A stretch of DNA of 64,000 nt from Clostridium saudiense (GCF_000577815.1 NZ_CBYM010000006.1:62001-126000), one strand, 5' to 3'. Counted from the stretch's first letter, positions 28,460 through 37,518 are shown. Translations and numbers: made by a program. Notes: a model not told the origin generated them from the sequence alone.

Positions 28460-29428
28460 TTATATAGTAAATTTAAATACATCCTTCTTAATCTTTTTAA
28501 ACATTGGCGGAAGCGCTTCTGCTATTGTTTTATTCTTTAAATACTCAAGTTTCCCATTAGCGCCCTTAAAAATAAGCTTATAAGCATAAAGGAATTGATA
28601 ATTTAATCCAAACTTATTATCAAAGAATGAATTTAACTTTTTATCTCCATACTTAAAGTCACCTATGATAGGATTTCCTAAATGACTTAAATGTGCTCTA
28701 ATTTGATGGCTTCTACCTGTAATAAGGTCAATTTCTAGTAATGAATATGCTCCATTAGTTTGAACTGTCTTTACTTCCATAGCAATTTCCTTAGTGTTAG
28801 GTCTCTTTTCATCATATACCTTAGATATATTTTCATTTTCATCTTTTGAAATATATCCTTTGTATACTCCATCTTTTATTTTACCTTTTACTAACGCATT
28901 ATAATACTTCTTAACATTACCTTCTCTAATCATTTCGTTCATAGTTCTTAATGACTCAAAATTCTTTCCAAAAATAACTACTCCTGAAGTATTTCTATCT
29001 AATCTATTGCATGGAGCCGGTGTAAATGTTTTTTCTTTTTCTGGTAAGTAATCACCTTTTCCATTTAAATAAGACAATACATAATCTGTAAGTGAAGGTT
29101 CTGCTCCCTTTTGATCTGGATGTACTAAAACCCCAGGCCATTTTTCAACAATTAAAATGTTCTCGTCTTCATATGTAATCATAAGTCCGCTTGAATTTAC
29201 TTTAATAAATGTATCTTCTTTTTTCTCTTGCTTACTTTGTAAATATCTAATTTCAATTACATCCCCAAATTCTAATGGATAATTTTCTTTTTTCTTTACT
29301 CCATTAACTCTAATGTCACCCTTTCTTAAAGCTTTAAAAATAGCACTTAATGGAACATCCTTTAAATACTTTCTTAAAAACTTATCCAATCTTTGCCCTG
29401 CTTCATTTGTTCCTATTTCAATTTTCAA
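28460..29428 (-). CDS. RluA-family 23S rRNA pseudouridine synthase
   Basis: Isomerises uridine to pseudouridine in large rRNA. An N-terminal S4 RNA-binding domain (RLDKFLRKYLKDVPLSAIFKALRKGDIRVNG, residues about 12-42) is followed by the catalytic domain. The active-site Asp lies in CNRLDRNTSGVVIFGK, and a GRSHQIRAHLSHLGNPI motif is present. TTG at 29428, with AGGAG eight bases upstream, gives 322 residues starting KIEIGTNEAG. An upstream start at 29473 adds 15 residues with no ribosome site. Target position in rRNA is uncertain (RluC/RluD type). Confidence 0.9.
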   Translation of the reverse strand: MKIEIGTNEAGQRLDKFLRKYLKDVPLSAIFKALRKGDIRVNGVKKKENYPLEFGDVIEIRYLQSKQEKKEDTFIKVNSSGLMITYEDENILIVEKWPGVLVHPDQKGAEPSLTDYVLSYLNGKGDYLPEKEKTFTPAPCNRLDRNTSGVVIFGKNFESLRTMNEMIREGNVKKYYNALVKGKIKDGVYKGYISKDENENISKVYDEKRPNTKEIAMEVKTVQTNGAYSLLEIDLITGRSHQIRAHLSHLGNPIIGDFKYGDKKLNSFFDNKFGLNYQFLYAYKLIFKGANGKLEYLKNKTIAEALPPMFKKIKKDVFKFTI

Positions 29429-29533
29429 AAAACCAACTCCTATATTGTATGACTGTTTACAATTATTTAACATAACTATAAACAGTCTATTTTTTTGTCA
29501 TTTTATCCATTTTAATAGATTAATATTATTTTC

Positions 29534-30715
29534 TTATCTTGTCAAATAATTTACCGCAATTTCACATTGAATTGCCACTCCAATTGGCAATGCATCCTCA
29601 TCTATATCAAATAAACTATTATGTGCTGGATAAATTATTCCTTTCTTCTCATTTCTTATTCCTAAGAAATAAAATACTGAAGGTACTTCGTTTGCAAAGT
29701 ATGCAAAACTTTCAACACCTAATTTAGGATTCTTTTGCAACTTAACATTTTCTTCACCAATTACTTCCTTAGCGCTTTTTTCTAATAATTCCACCATGTC
29801 ATCATCATTATATAAACATGGATAAGATTCTTCAATCTCAATTTCTGCACTTCCTCTAAAAGTTGCACAAACACCATTTACAATTTCTTTTAACCTTCTT
29901 TTTGAAAACTCTCTATCTTCCATAGTCATAGTTCTAATAATACCAGCCAATTTCACTTCACTTGGAATAATGTTTTGAGCAGTCCCACCATGAATACTAC
30001 CAATTGTAACTACAGCTGGATTAACTGGTTTTATCTCCCTACTTACTATACCTTGAAGCGAAGTAACAACATGACTTGCTATAACTATTGGATCGATTGC
30101 AGTATCTGGATAAGCTCCATGCCCTCCAGCCCCTTTAATAGTTATACTAAATGGATTTGAAGCTGCATTTACTGTCCCCTTTTTAACCATAATAGTTCCA
30201 CAATCAATAGTTTCTTCAACATGTAGTCCACACATCACATCAACTTTAGGATTTTCAAGTACTCCTTCTTCTATCATTACCTTTGCTCCACCAGTAGTTT
30301 CTTCTGCTGGTTCAAAAATAAGTTTTACTGTTCCACTAAACTCAGCTTTATACTTATTTAATATCTTAGCAACCCCTAGAAGAATTGTTGTATGTCCATC
30401 ATGACCACAAGCATGCATTTTTCCTTTAACCTTAGAAGCATACTGACAACTCTTTTTATCTTGCATTGGTAGTCCATCAATATCTGCTCTTAAAGCAATA
30501 ACTTTTTTATTTCCTTCTTTAGTTCCATTGATAATTCCACAAACTCCAGTTTTTGCAAACTCCTTAAATTCAATTCCCTCTTTGATTAAAAACTCTTTTA
30601 TATATCTTGAAGTATTAGTCTCCTCAAACCCTAATTCTGGATATTGATGAAGAGTTCTTCTTATTTCTTTTAATTCTTCTTTAATATTATGTGCTTCTAA
30701 ATTAAAATTTTTCAT
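29534..30715 (-). CDS. M20-family amidohydrolase (N-acyl amino acid hydrolase type)
   Basis: A zinc-dependent cytoplasmic hydrolase of the hippurate/N-acetyl-amino-acid deacylase group, 393 residues. Metal and catalytic motifs are present: ALRADIDGLPM, HACGHDGHTTILLG, FEPAEETTGGA with the catalytic Glu pair, and a late HNSLFDIDEDALPIG. A lid/dimerisation domain lies in the middle. Substrate cannot be told from sequence; the context is not an operon with biosynthetic genes. Confidence 0.9.
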   Translation of the reverse strand: MKNFNLEAHNIKEELKEIRRTLHQYPELGFEETNTSRYIKEFLIKEGIEFKEFAKTGVCGIINGTKEGNKKVIALRADIDGLPMQDKKSCQYASKVKGKMHACGHDGHTTILLGVAKILNKYKAEFSGTVKLIFEPAEETTGGAKVMIEEGVLENPKVDVMCGLHVEETIDCGTIMVKKGTVNAASNPFSITIKGAGGHGAYPDTAIDPIVIASHVVTSLQGIVSREIKPVNPAVVTIGSIHGGTAQNIIPSEVKLAGIIRTMTMEDREFSKRRLKEIVNGVCATFRGSAEIEIEESYPCLYNDDDMVELLEKSAKEVIGEENVKLQKNPKLGVESFAYFANEVPSVFYFLGIRNEKKGIIYPAHNSLFDIDEDALPIGVAIQCEIAVNYLTR

Positions 30716-30742
30716 TATAAACTTCTCCCCAAAAAATTTACA

Positions 30743-30767
30743 GGCTTATATTTGAAATATAAGCCTA
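30743..30767. terminator. Hairpin downstream of the 128-residue protein gene
   Basis: AGGCTTATATTT (30743-30754) pairs with AAATATAAGCCT (30756-30767). On the minus strand it is followed by GTAAATTTTTT. It may terminate the gene ending at 30835 or form a leader hairpin just ahead of the M20 gene's ribosome site. Confidence 0.55.
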
Positions 30768-30834
30768 TTGAATTAATTATATATTATGTATTTCTTTTAT
30801 TCAATTAGTTTAATAATTTATAGATTTTTTAATA

Positions 30835-31221
30835 CTATCTTAACATTTTCTCCAGTTCATATAATCTAAATCTTTCAGGTTGTTGGAATTCTGCACCTGA
30901 TGCTCTCTTTTCAATTAACTTTTTATACTCCTCAAATTGTGCATCGCCTAGCTTTTTTCTTATCACATTTAATTCACATTCCCTAATATATTCTCTTTCT
31001 TCTTGTGATAATACAACATATTTATTTAATTTATTTATTATTTCACTTAAATTATCTTTTTCTTCACTGCTAAGTAAATCTTCATTTTTATCTATAAATG
31101 CTTCTATTTTTTGCCCTTCTTCAGGTGAATATGCTTCAGGATAAAGCTGACATAGGTTTATCCCTATAAACAAAGTACATGTAAATATCAATAGTTTAAG
31201 AATTTTTATATATTTTTCCAT
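30835..31221 (-). CDS. Small secreted or membrane-anchored helical protein, unknown
   Basis: 128 residues. An N-terminal hydrophobic segment (LKLLIFTCTLFIGINL, residues about 9-24) serves as signal or anchor. The rest is strongly charged and helical (EEGQKIEAFIDKNEDLLSSEEKDNLSEI...). I recognise no family. It lies between the helicase and M20 genes in the same direction. Confidence 0.65.
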   Translation of the reverse strand: MEKYIKILKLLIFTCTLFIGINLCQLYPEAYSPEEGQKIEAFIDKNEDLLSSEEKDNLSEIINKLNKYVVLSQEEREYIRECELNVIRKKLGDAQFEEYKKLIEKRASGAEFQQPERFRLYELEKMLR

Positions 31222-31302
31222 AGCTACTCCTACCTTCTAGTAAAAGATTTTCCCGTATCATTTAATATTATTACCAGAATAATAAATATTAATTAAATAA
31301 AG

Positions 31303-33297
31303 TTACTTAATTAATATAATCAAATTATTTTCCATTAATACTCGTAGAGAAAATGTTCTTAAAATTTCTTCTTTAAAATCTAAAGTTATTTTATCACCTT
31401 CTATAGACTTAACCTTACCATCTCCATATTGTCTATGATAAACACTATCTCCAGTTTTAATACCATAATCTACAACGCTACTTTCCTCTTCTAATCCACT
31501 CTCTAAAATAAATCTAGACATATCACTAAACTTACCCCTTATAGTCTTAGGTGAAAAGACATATAAATTTTTAATAGCTCTAGTAATTGCAACATAAAAA
31601 AGTCTTCTTTCCTCTTCTAAGTTATCTTCCATTGATGACTTATGTGGAATAGTTTCTTCATTACAATCTATAATAAATACATTTTTAAATTCCATTCCTT
31701 TTACGCCATGGATTGTACTCAAAATAACCCCATCTTGAACTACCTTACTCTTTTCTATTTCTTCCTTAACATTTTCTACATGAGCCAAAAATTCAACAAT
31801 AGTTTTAAAACCTTCTGCTGCACCTTTTAATTCTTCTAATACATCTTCTAAATCACTAAAATTTTGATTAAATTTATTAGCATATTCCCTTAAATAATCA
31901 ATATATCCAAGTGAAGATATTATATATTGAATTGCACTACCTAATGAAATTTTATTAAGATATATAATTTCCTTCTTTAACTCATCAAGTTTCTTTGCTT
32001 GAAATGGAGGTATATCATTTTTATTAATTAAAATATCAAAAACATTTCTATGCTCCCTATATGAAGAAACATAACTCAAATTACTTTTACTTACATATCT
32101 AAATGGCTTATTAATAATTGAATTAAAAGCTTCTTTATTAAATTGATCTATAGATAAAGTTAAATAATTTATTATATCCTTACATATAAAATGTTCAAAG
32201 AAATTATATCCTTTATCTAATAAAACAAAAGGTATTTTTCTTCTAGTAAAAGTATCAACTAAACTTCTTGCTTCCATATTTGTTCTATAAAGCACTGCAT
32301 TATTACTGTAATTTTCTCCAACAAAACTTTTTATAATATTTGCTATTTCTTCTCCTTGAGCAAATTCATTATAAGGCTTAAATAACTTAACAACTCCCTT
32401 ATCACTTTCATAAGAAATTATTTCCTTATTATTTCTACCTAAATTATTAGCAATTAATTTCTTAGATATATCTACAATATTTTTTTTACTTCTGTAATTT
32501 GTTGATAAATATACCTTCTTACCATCTTTAAATGACTTTGAAAAATTTATCATATACTCTGGCTTTGAGCCTCTAAATGAATAAATACATTGATCTTCAT
32601 CACCTACGGCAAATAATTCATTTTGAGGATTTATCATCTTAATAAATTCTATTTGAAGTTCATCACAATCTTGAAATTCGTCGACTAATACATACTTAAA
32701 TATCTCTTTATATTTACTTAAAATATTTTTGTTATTTTTAAACAAATATAATACCCTAATAGATAAATCATCAAAGTCCCATAACTTCTCTTTAGTTTTA
32801 TATTCTTCATAATGTTCATAACATTCTTTAAATATTTCCATAGAAATTGAAGGCTTAAAGTTTTCTATATCGCCTAAAGAAGTTTTAAAAAGAGAAATAT
32901 TATTTAAAACCTCTCGTATTTTATCATCATTAACATCATCAAAATACTTTCCTAATACACTCTTTACAATTCCATGTCCTTTCCCATTGTCAATTATATT
33001 TATTTCATAACCTTCCCTTAATAAAATTTTATAAAACAATCCATGAAATGTTCCAAAAAACGGAGCCACATTTTTATTGAAATTATTCTTATACCTTGTT
33101 TTCATATTTTCTGCAGCAGCACGTGTAAAAGTAATAACAATTATGTTCCCTATCTTTACCTTTCTTTCTTCAATTAAATAATTAACTCTATTAATTATTA
33201 CTGTAGTCTTACCACTACCTGGAGCTGCTACTACTAAAGTGTTCTTATCTTTTATATTAATAGCTTTCACCTGATAACTGTCTAATAATATCTTCAT
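31303..33297 (-). CDS. UvrD/Rep-family ATP-dependent DNA helicase
   Basis: A superfamily 1A 3'-5' helicase, 664 residues, shorter than PcrA/UvrD (~720-740). Motifs in order: Q-motif LDSYQVKAI, Walker A APGSGKTT near residue 30, VLVDEFQDCDELQ (II), GDEDQCIYSFRG (III), STIHGVKGMEFKNVFI (V) and EERRLFYVAITRA (VI). A C-terminal Tudor-like segment (GDSVYHRQYGDGKVKSIEGDKITLDF) resembles the RNA-polymerase-binding domain of PcrA. It is probably involved in repair or conflict resolution. Confidence 0.9.
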   Translation of the reverse strand: MKILLDSYQVKAINIKDKNTLVVAAPGSGKTTVIINRVNYLIEERKVKIGNIIVITFTRAAAENMKTRYKNNFNKNVAPFFGTFHGLFYKILLREGYEINIIDNGKGHGIVKSVLGKYFDDVNDDKIREVLNNISLFKTSLGDIENFKPSISMEIFKECYEHYEEYKTKEKLWDFDDLSIRVLYLFKNNKNILSKYKEIFKYVLVDEFQDCDELQIEFIKMINPQNELFAVGDEDQCIYSFRGSKPEYMINFSKSFKDGKKVYLSTNYRSKKNIVDISKKLIANNLGRNNKEIISYESDKGVVKLFKPYNEFAQGEEIANIIKSFVGENYSNNAVLYRTNMEARSLVDTFTRRKIPFVLLDKGYNFFEHFICKDIINYLTLSIDQFNKEAFNSIINKPFRYVSKSNLSYVSSYREHRNVFDILINKNDIPPFQAKKLDELKKEIIYLNKISLGSAIQYIISSLGYIDYLREYANKFNQNFSDLEDVLEELKGAAEGFKTIVEFLAHVENVKEEIEKSKVVQDGVILSTIHGVKGMEFKNVFIIDCNEETIPHKSSMEDNLEEERRLFYVAITRAIKNLYVFSPKTIRGKFSDMSRFILESGLEEESSVVDYGIKTGDSVYHRQYGDGKVKSIEGDKITLDFKEEILRTFSLRVLMENNLIILIK

Positions 33298-33419
33298 ATG
33301 TTCTCCTTTAAGTTATTTATTTTAATTATCTCCATAATTATTATATAAATAACTATATTGTAATAATTTATATATAGTTGTACAATAACTTTAGGTATTT
33401 TTCAATAAAGGAGATAAAT

Positions 33420-34886
33420 ATGGAAAATTTAATGAGATTTGATGTTACCAATGAAAGAAATCTTACTATGTTAGTAGATTTTTATGAATTAACAATGGCT
33501 AATGGCTACTTTAATAAGGGTGTTCAAGATAGAATAGCTTATTTTGATATGTATTTTAGAAGAGTTCCTGATGGCGGTGGATATTGTATAATGGCTGGTG
33601 TAGATCAGCTTATTGAATATTTAAATAACCTTTCTTTTACAGAAAGTGATATAAAATATTTAGAAGAAAAAAATCTTTTCTCTGAGGAATTTTTAGATTA
33701 CTTAAGAAATTTTAAGTTTACTTGTGATGTATGGGCTATTCCTGAAGGAAATCCTGTATTCCCTAATCAACCTTTAGTAACTGTTAGAGGACCTGTTGTT
33801 CAAGCTCAATTTATTGAAACTATGATTCTTTTAACAATTAATCATCAAACTTTAATTGCTACTAAAGCTAATAGAATTTGTAGAGCTGCTGATGGTAGAA
33901 CTGTTATGGAATTTGGTTCTAGACGAGCTCAAGGCTATGACGGTGCTATTTACGGTGCAAGAGCTTCTATAATAGGTGGATGTGATTCTACAGCTTGTAC
34001 AATTGCTGATAAATATTTTAATATTCCTGCAGTTGGAACAATGGCGCACAGCTGGGTTCAATTATTCGATACTGAATATGAAGCATTTAAATCATGGGCA
34101 GAAACTTATCCTGATAATTGTTCTTTACTTATTGATACTTATAATGTTCTAAAATCTGGCTTGCCAAATGCTATTAAAGTATTTGATGAAGTATTAGCCC
34201 CTCTTGGGAAAAGACCTACAGGAATAAGAATAGATTCTGGAGATATAACTTACTTAACTAAAAAATGTAGAAAAACTTTAGATGCTGCAGGTTATCCAGA
34301 TTGTAAGATAATAGTTTCTAACTCACTTGATGAACACATAATAAGAGATGTGTTAGCTCAAGGAGCTTGTATAGATTCATTTGGGGTTGGTGAAAGATTA
34401 ATAACAGCTAAATCAGAACCTGTATTTGGAGGCGTATATAAACTAGTTGCTGTAGAAAAAGATTCTACCGTGATTCCTAAAATAAAAATTAGTGAAAATA
34501 GTGAAAAAATAACTAACCCTGGCTTCAAAAAAATATTTAGATTATTTGATAAGACTACAGATGTAGCTATTGCTGATGTTATTGCCTTAAATGATGAAGT
34601 AATCGATGAAAGTTCTGAATTAGAAATTTTCGATCCTGTTCATACTTGGAAAAGAAAGAAAGTTACTAATTTCTATGCAAAAGATTTATTAGTTAAAATC
34701 TTTGATAATGGTAATCAAGTGTATACTTCACCTTCTGTACTTGATATTAAAAAGTTTTCAAAACAAGAAACTTCAAAGTTATGGCCTGAAATTTTAAGAT
34801 TCGAAAATCCTCATACTTACTACGTGGACCTTTCACCTAAACTTTGGAATTTAAAACAAGAGTTATTAATTGAAAAATCTAAGTAA
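33420..34886 (+). CDS. pncB: Nicotinate phosphoribosyltransferase
   Basis: Converts nicotinate plus PRPP to nicotinate mononucleotide in NAD salvage. From ATG 33420 (AAAGGAG upstream) it has 488 residues. Typical features are FYELTMANGYF at the start, FGSRRAQGYDGA, GTMAHSWVQLF with the conserved His, and IRIDSGDITYLTKKCRKTLD. It stands alone, divergent from the helicase, with a terminator directly after it. Starting at 33378 would add 14 unsupported residues. Confidence 0.95.
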   Translation: MENLMRFDVTNERNLTMLVDFYELTMANGYFNKGVQDRIAYFDMYFRRVPDGGGYCIMAGVDQLIEYLNNLSFTESDIKYLEEKNLFSEEFLDYLRNFKFTCDVWAIPEGNPVFPNQPLVTVRGPVVQAQFIETMILLTINHQTLIATKANRICRAADGRTVMEFGSRRAQGYDGAIYGARASIIGGCDSTACTIADKYFNIPAVGTMAHSWVQLFDTEYEAFKSWAETYPDNCSLLIDTYNVLKSGLPNAIKVFDEVLAPLGKRPTGIRIDSGDITYLTKKCRKTLDAAGYPDCKIIVSNSLDEHIIRDVLAQGACIDSFGVGERLITAKSEPVFGGVYKLVAVEKDSTVIPKIKISENSEKITNPGFKKIFRLFDKTTDVAIADVIALNDEVIDESSELEIFDPVHTWKRKKVTNFYAKDLLVKIFDNGNQVYTSPSVLDIKKFSKQETSKLWPEILRFENPHTYYVDLSPKLWNLKQELLIEKSK

Positions 34887-34891
34887 ATTAA

Positions 34892-34923
34892 AAGAGTCAC
34901 CGAGAAAACACTCAGTGACTCTT
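34892..34923. terminator. Terminator between pncB and a convergent small gene
   Basis: A 13-bp stem with one mismatch (AAGAGTCACCGAG with CTCAGTGACTCTT) closes on a 6-base loop and is followed by TATTTATT. It lies just past the pncB stop and ahead of the convergent stop at 34926. Confidence 0.8.
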
Positions 34924-34925
34924 AT

Positions 34926-35150
34926 TTATTCATCTTTATACCCTATATAAGAAGGTATCATATATTCTAGCTTAGTATTTTGAGAATATGCAAAATCCTC
35001 ATCAAGTATATCCTTAAAAACAACCTTTTCCTCTGCTAAATGTTCAATAAAAGGGCAAATTTCATTGTTATTTAGAGCTGGACTCATTGGACACTCATTA
35101 CTACAACTAACTTTTTCCCTTCTGCTTGACCAAAATGGACATTTACTCAT
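34926..35150 (-). CDS. Small protein with a symmetric four-Cys motif, unknown
   Basis: 74 residues from ATG 35150 (MSKCPFWSS; a G-rich ribosome site lies upstream). A GTG at 35165 is an alternative start. Four Cys residues are arranged C4-x11-C16-x3-C20-x11-C32, three of them in Cys-Pro pairs (all but C16). This could hold a zinc or an iron-sulfur cluster. The C-terminal half is acidic and aromatic. I do not recognise a family. Confidence 0.65.
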   Translation of the reverse strand: MSKCPFWSSRREKVSCSNECPMSPALNNNEICPFIEHLAEEKVVFKDILDEDFAYSQNTKLEYMIPSYIGYKDE

Positions 35151-35360
35151 AACCCATACCCCCACTTACCTGTAAACGAAATCACATACTTATTATATAT
35201 GATTTTTATCAATAAATAAACACTTATACATATTTTTATGACATTTTACAAAAATTTTACTTTCGATAAATATTAATTTGATATCTCACTATTTTATACT
35301 ATTTATATATAATATAACATAATTTCTCATTAAATCAATATTTTTATAATATTTCAATAA

Positions 35361-35397
35361 AAAAAGAACTAATTTCTCATCAAAATTAGTTCTTTTT
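35361..35397. terminator. Terminator after the 109-residue protein gene
   Basis: AAAAAGAACTAATTT (35361-35375) pairs with AAATTAGTTCTTTTT (35383-35397), with a T-run on both strands. The convergent-side stop is at 35414. Confidence 0.83.
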
Positions 35398-35413
35398 TAC
35401 TATTTCTTTTTTT

Positions 35414-35743
35414 CTATCTCTTTAATGCTGAGTTCTTAACTACAGAAATTTTAATTATTTCATTTTGGAATGCTTTTAATAAAGCTTTTTCTAAAACCTT
35501 TTGTTGATCAAAGTTCTCAATATCTTTACATTCAGCAAAAACTTTATTTAATTCACCATCAACATTAGTATAAGTTAATGTAACATAAGGTTTTTCATAC
35601 TCAACATTAACTATTTTTAATCCCCATGATATTTGTGCATAATCCCCGTCAAGAGTTAATTTAGTTAAAGATTTTAATTTTTCATTTTCTTCGCTAGGAT
35701 CATTAATTATTAATAATTCATCGCCTACTTTATATTTTGCCAT
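35414..35743 (-). CDS. Conserved-looking small cytoplasmic protein, unknown
   Basis: 109 residues beginning MAKYKVGDELLIINDP at ATG 35743, with AAGGAGGAG upstream. The open frame extends to 35794 but lacks a ribosome site there. The N terminus resembles a short beta-barrel start (KVGDELLII), and the C terminus is a helix (KVLEKALLKAFQNEI). No membrane segment, no Cys cluster. Function unknown. Confidence 0.7.
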   Translation of the reverse strand: MAKYKVGDELLIINDPSEENEKLKSLTKLTLDGDYAQISWGLKIVNVEYEKPYVTLTYTNVDGELNKVFAECKDIENFDQQKVLEKALLKAFQNEIIKISVVKNSALKR

Positions 35744-35893
35744 AAAAATTCTCCTCCTTAATTTAAACATAATACTAAACTTTATATTATGCAATTTACA
35801 TCTTTTATATGTGCAAATTAATTCTTCTTATAAAATATCACAATATGTATATATTTACAATATTATTTTATTTATACCACTTTATTAATTAAT

Positions 35894-35931
35894 AAATATT
35901 ATTGACAAAGAATAATATTTTCTTATATAAT
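35894..35931 (+). promoter_or_regulatory. perR promoter overlapped by an inverted-repeat operator
   Basis: TTGACA (35902-35907) and TATAAT (35926-35931) are 18 bases apart. A perfect inverted repeat, AAATATTATT (35894-35903) and AATAATATTT (35911-35920) around a 7-base spacer, straddles the -35. Its placement fits autorepression by the Fur-family protein encoded downstream. Confidence 0.7.
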
Positions 35932-35962
35932 TATATTAAATAAATATAGGAAGGTGTCATTA

Positions 35963-36370
35963 ATGGATGATATAATTTTAACATTTAAAGAAAAGAAATT
36001 AAAATTAACGCCCCAAAGATTAGCTGTTTATCAATATTTAAAAAGCACAAGTGAACACCCTTCAGCCGAAACAATTTATAAAGCATTACAACCTAACTAT
36101 CCAACAATGAGTCTTGCTACCGTTTACAAAACTCTAAAAACCTTAGTTGAAATAGGATTGGTTCAAGAATTAAATGTTGGTGAAGGAAACTTTAGATATG
36201 ATGGAAACTGTAGTGAACATGGTCACATACAATGTATTCAATGTGGTAAAGTTGATGATTTATGCGACATAGATTTTTCACCATTAAATAAAATGGTTGA
36301 AGAAAATACTCACTATAATGTAAAATGGAACAAACTTTTCTTCTATGGATTATGTAAAGATTGTCAGTAG
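35963..36370 (+). CDS. perR: Fur-family regulator, PerR-like
   Basis: A metal-dependent repressor of 135 residues. The winged helix spans about 1-80 (LKLTPQRLAVYQYL, then TVYKTLKTL). The dimerisation domain carries the structural zinc site: CIQC and the terminal CKDC. The RYDGNCSEHGH segment has Asp where PerR proteins have the regulatory Asp, and His residues for Fe/Mn. This favours PerR over Fur, but sequence alone does not settle it. ATG 35963 follows AGGAAGGTG; a GTG at 35954 is less likely. Catalase at 21828-23285 is a plausible target. Confidence 0.85.
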   Translation: MDDIILTFKEKKLKLTPQRLAVYQYLKSTSEHPSAETIYKALQPNYPTMSLATVYKTLKTLVEIGLVQELNVGEGNFRYDGNCSEHGHIQCIQCGKVDDLCDIDFSPLNKMVEENTHYNVKWNKLFFYGLCKDCQ

Positions 36371-36389
36371 TATTCTACTGACTTTTTTT
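36363..36389 (+). terminator. Terminator overlapping the perR stop codon
   Basis: GTCAGTAG (36363-36370) pairs with CTACTGAC (36375-36382), closes on TATT and is followed by T7. The left arm includes the last codons and the TAG stop of perR, so a ribosome at the stop would cover the stem. Confidence 0.85.
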
Positions 36390-36445
36390 CTTGCTTAAAG
36401 TTATTTATTGTATAGCAATCACATATACTTTACTGAGGTGATGCT

Positions 36446-37369
36446 ATGTTTAATTTTAATTTACAAAAAAAGAACTTTTTAAAATTAATACCATTAATTT
36501 TTTTTGTAATCATTTTAGGATTATATTTAAATACATACATGAGAAATTCACAAACTCTATCAAATGCATATAATAGCAATAAAAATAATCAGGAATATGA
36601 TTTTGATGGCGATGGCGAAAATGATGAGTTATCCATTATCTCTACCAATTCAACTTATTCAATAAAAATTAAAAACTCTCTGGGAGAAACATTATTAAAA
36701 AGTAACGAATTTGACTATTCTTTACTTGATATTTCTCCATCTTGCGCTATAAAAATTTCATACATAGATTTGAATAGAAATAAGATTCCCGAAATAATAA
36801 TAAGTGGATTAAAAAACAACAAATCAACTTTTTATATTTTTAAATGGGAAAATAATAGCTTTCAAGAAGTATTTTTTACTCAAAATAATATATTATCTAT
36901 TTTAGACTTTAACAATTCGAAAACCCCTAAAATTTATACAACATCTTCTTCTAAGGGTGATGAAGCTACAGAAGGCTATATTTTAAATTCTACCACACTG
37001 AAAGATATTAGTTTTAGTTCACCAAAGATACCTTCACTTAATTCTATTCAATTATTAATAGATTGTGTTGAGGCTGATTATGAGCTCGATGATGCTCCAG
37101 ATATATTTACCTCTACAATAGAAAGTGATCAATTAGGACTATTATGGAATTTAGATAAAAGTAATTATAGATATTCATTTCAAAAAGCTTATTGTTATGA
37201 TACTACTTGGAATGAATTTGGTAATACATCTTCATTATGTTGGATACTATCTTTCGAGAAAATCAATTTTACTAGCTCTGATTCAAAACCAAAAGAACTC
37301 CTCTTATATGTTACTGCAGAAATAGATGAATCAAATCAATTTAAAATATCTTCCATAATAAAAAAGTAA
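36446..37369 (+). CDS. Membrane-anchored extracytoplasmic protein with a DxDGDG motif, unknown
   Basis: 307 residues: an N-terminal membrane segment (LIPLIFFVIILGLYLNTYM, about 12-30), a linker, then YDFDGDGENDELSII near residue 50. That Ca2+-binding-like motif (DxDxDGxxD) is typical of FG-GAP/VCBS or dockerin-type repeats. A second similar strand pattern (IDLNRNKIPEIIISG) follows, as in beta-propeller repeats. GAGGTG precedes the ATG. It is probably surface-exposed; function is not known. Confidence 0.7.
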   Translation: MFNFNLQKKNFLKLIPLIFFVIILGLYLNTYMRNSQTLSNAYNSNKNNQEYDFDGDGENDELSIISTNSTYSIKIKNSLGETLLKSNEFDYSLLDISPSCAIKISYIDLNRNKIPEIIISGLKNNKSTFYIFKWENNSFQEVFFTQNNILSILDFNNSKTPKIYTTSSSKGDEATEGYILNSTTLKDISFSSPKIPSLNSIQLLIDCVEADYELDDAPDIFTSTIESDQLGLLWNLDKSNYRYSFQKAYCYDTTWNEFGNTSSLCWILSFEKINFTSSDSKPKELLLYVTAEIDESNQFKISSIIKK

Positions 37370-37370
37370 T

Positions 37371-37468
37371 ATAAAAGGCCGCTAAAAAAAGCGGCCTAAA
37401 AGGGGGATGGGGGGGTTTAGCTTAATGAAGATTTCTCTTCATTCGCTATAGGAGAATACTCTCCGGTA
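37371..37468 (-). ncRNA. Candidate forespore small RNA, CsfG-like
   Basis: The minus strand encodes about 98 nt with ordered structure. First is a short hairpin GGAGA-GTAT-TCTCC (37464-37451). A second has stem AATGAAGA/TCTTCATT (37443-37424) extended by TAGC/GCTA. Then comes an unpaired C-rich run AACCCCCCCATCCCCC. Last is a GC-rich terminator AGGCCGC/GCGGCCT (37397-37376) running into TTTTATATT. The G+C of the C-rich and terminator parts stands out from the surroundings. A sigma-F/G-like promoter lies at the right distance. CsfG, a forespore sRNA widely conserved in endospore formers, is the nearest match I know of. Identity is inferred. Confidence 0.6.
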
Positions 37469-37474
37469 CATTAA

Positions 37475-37504
37475 TAGTATTAACCTTTTACTCAATTTTA
37501 TACA
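37475..37504 (-). promoter_or_regulatory. Sigma-G/F-like promoter of the candidate sRNA
   Basis: On the minus strand, TGTATA (37504-37499) and AATACTA (37481-37475) are 17 bases apart. This closely matches the forespore sigma-G consensus (TGHATA, CATACTA). Transcription would start near 37468. Confidence 0.5.
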
Positions 37505-37518
37505 CCTTTAAAATTTTA

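Noticed and set aside
37396..37416. A G-rich run (GGGGGATGGGGGGG) considered as a G-quadruplex or origin-like element on the plus strand
   Set aside because: It is better explained as the complement of the C-rich unpaired segment of the candidate minus-strand sRNA, framed by hairpins and a terminator on that strand.
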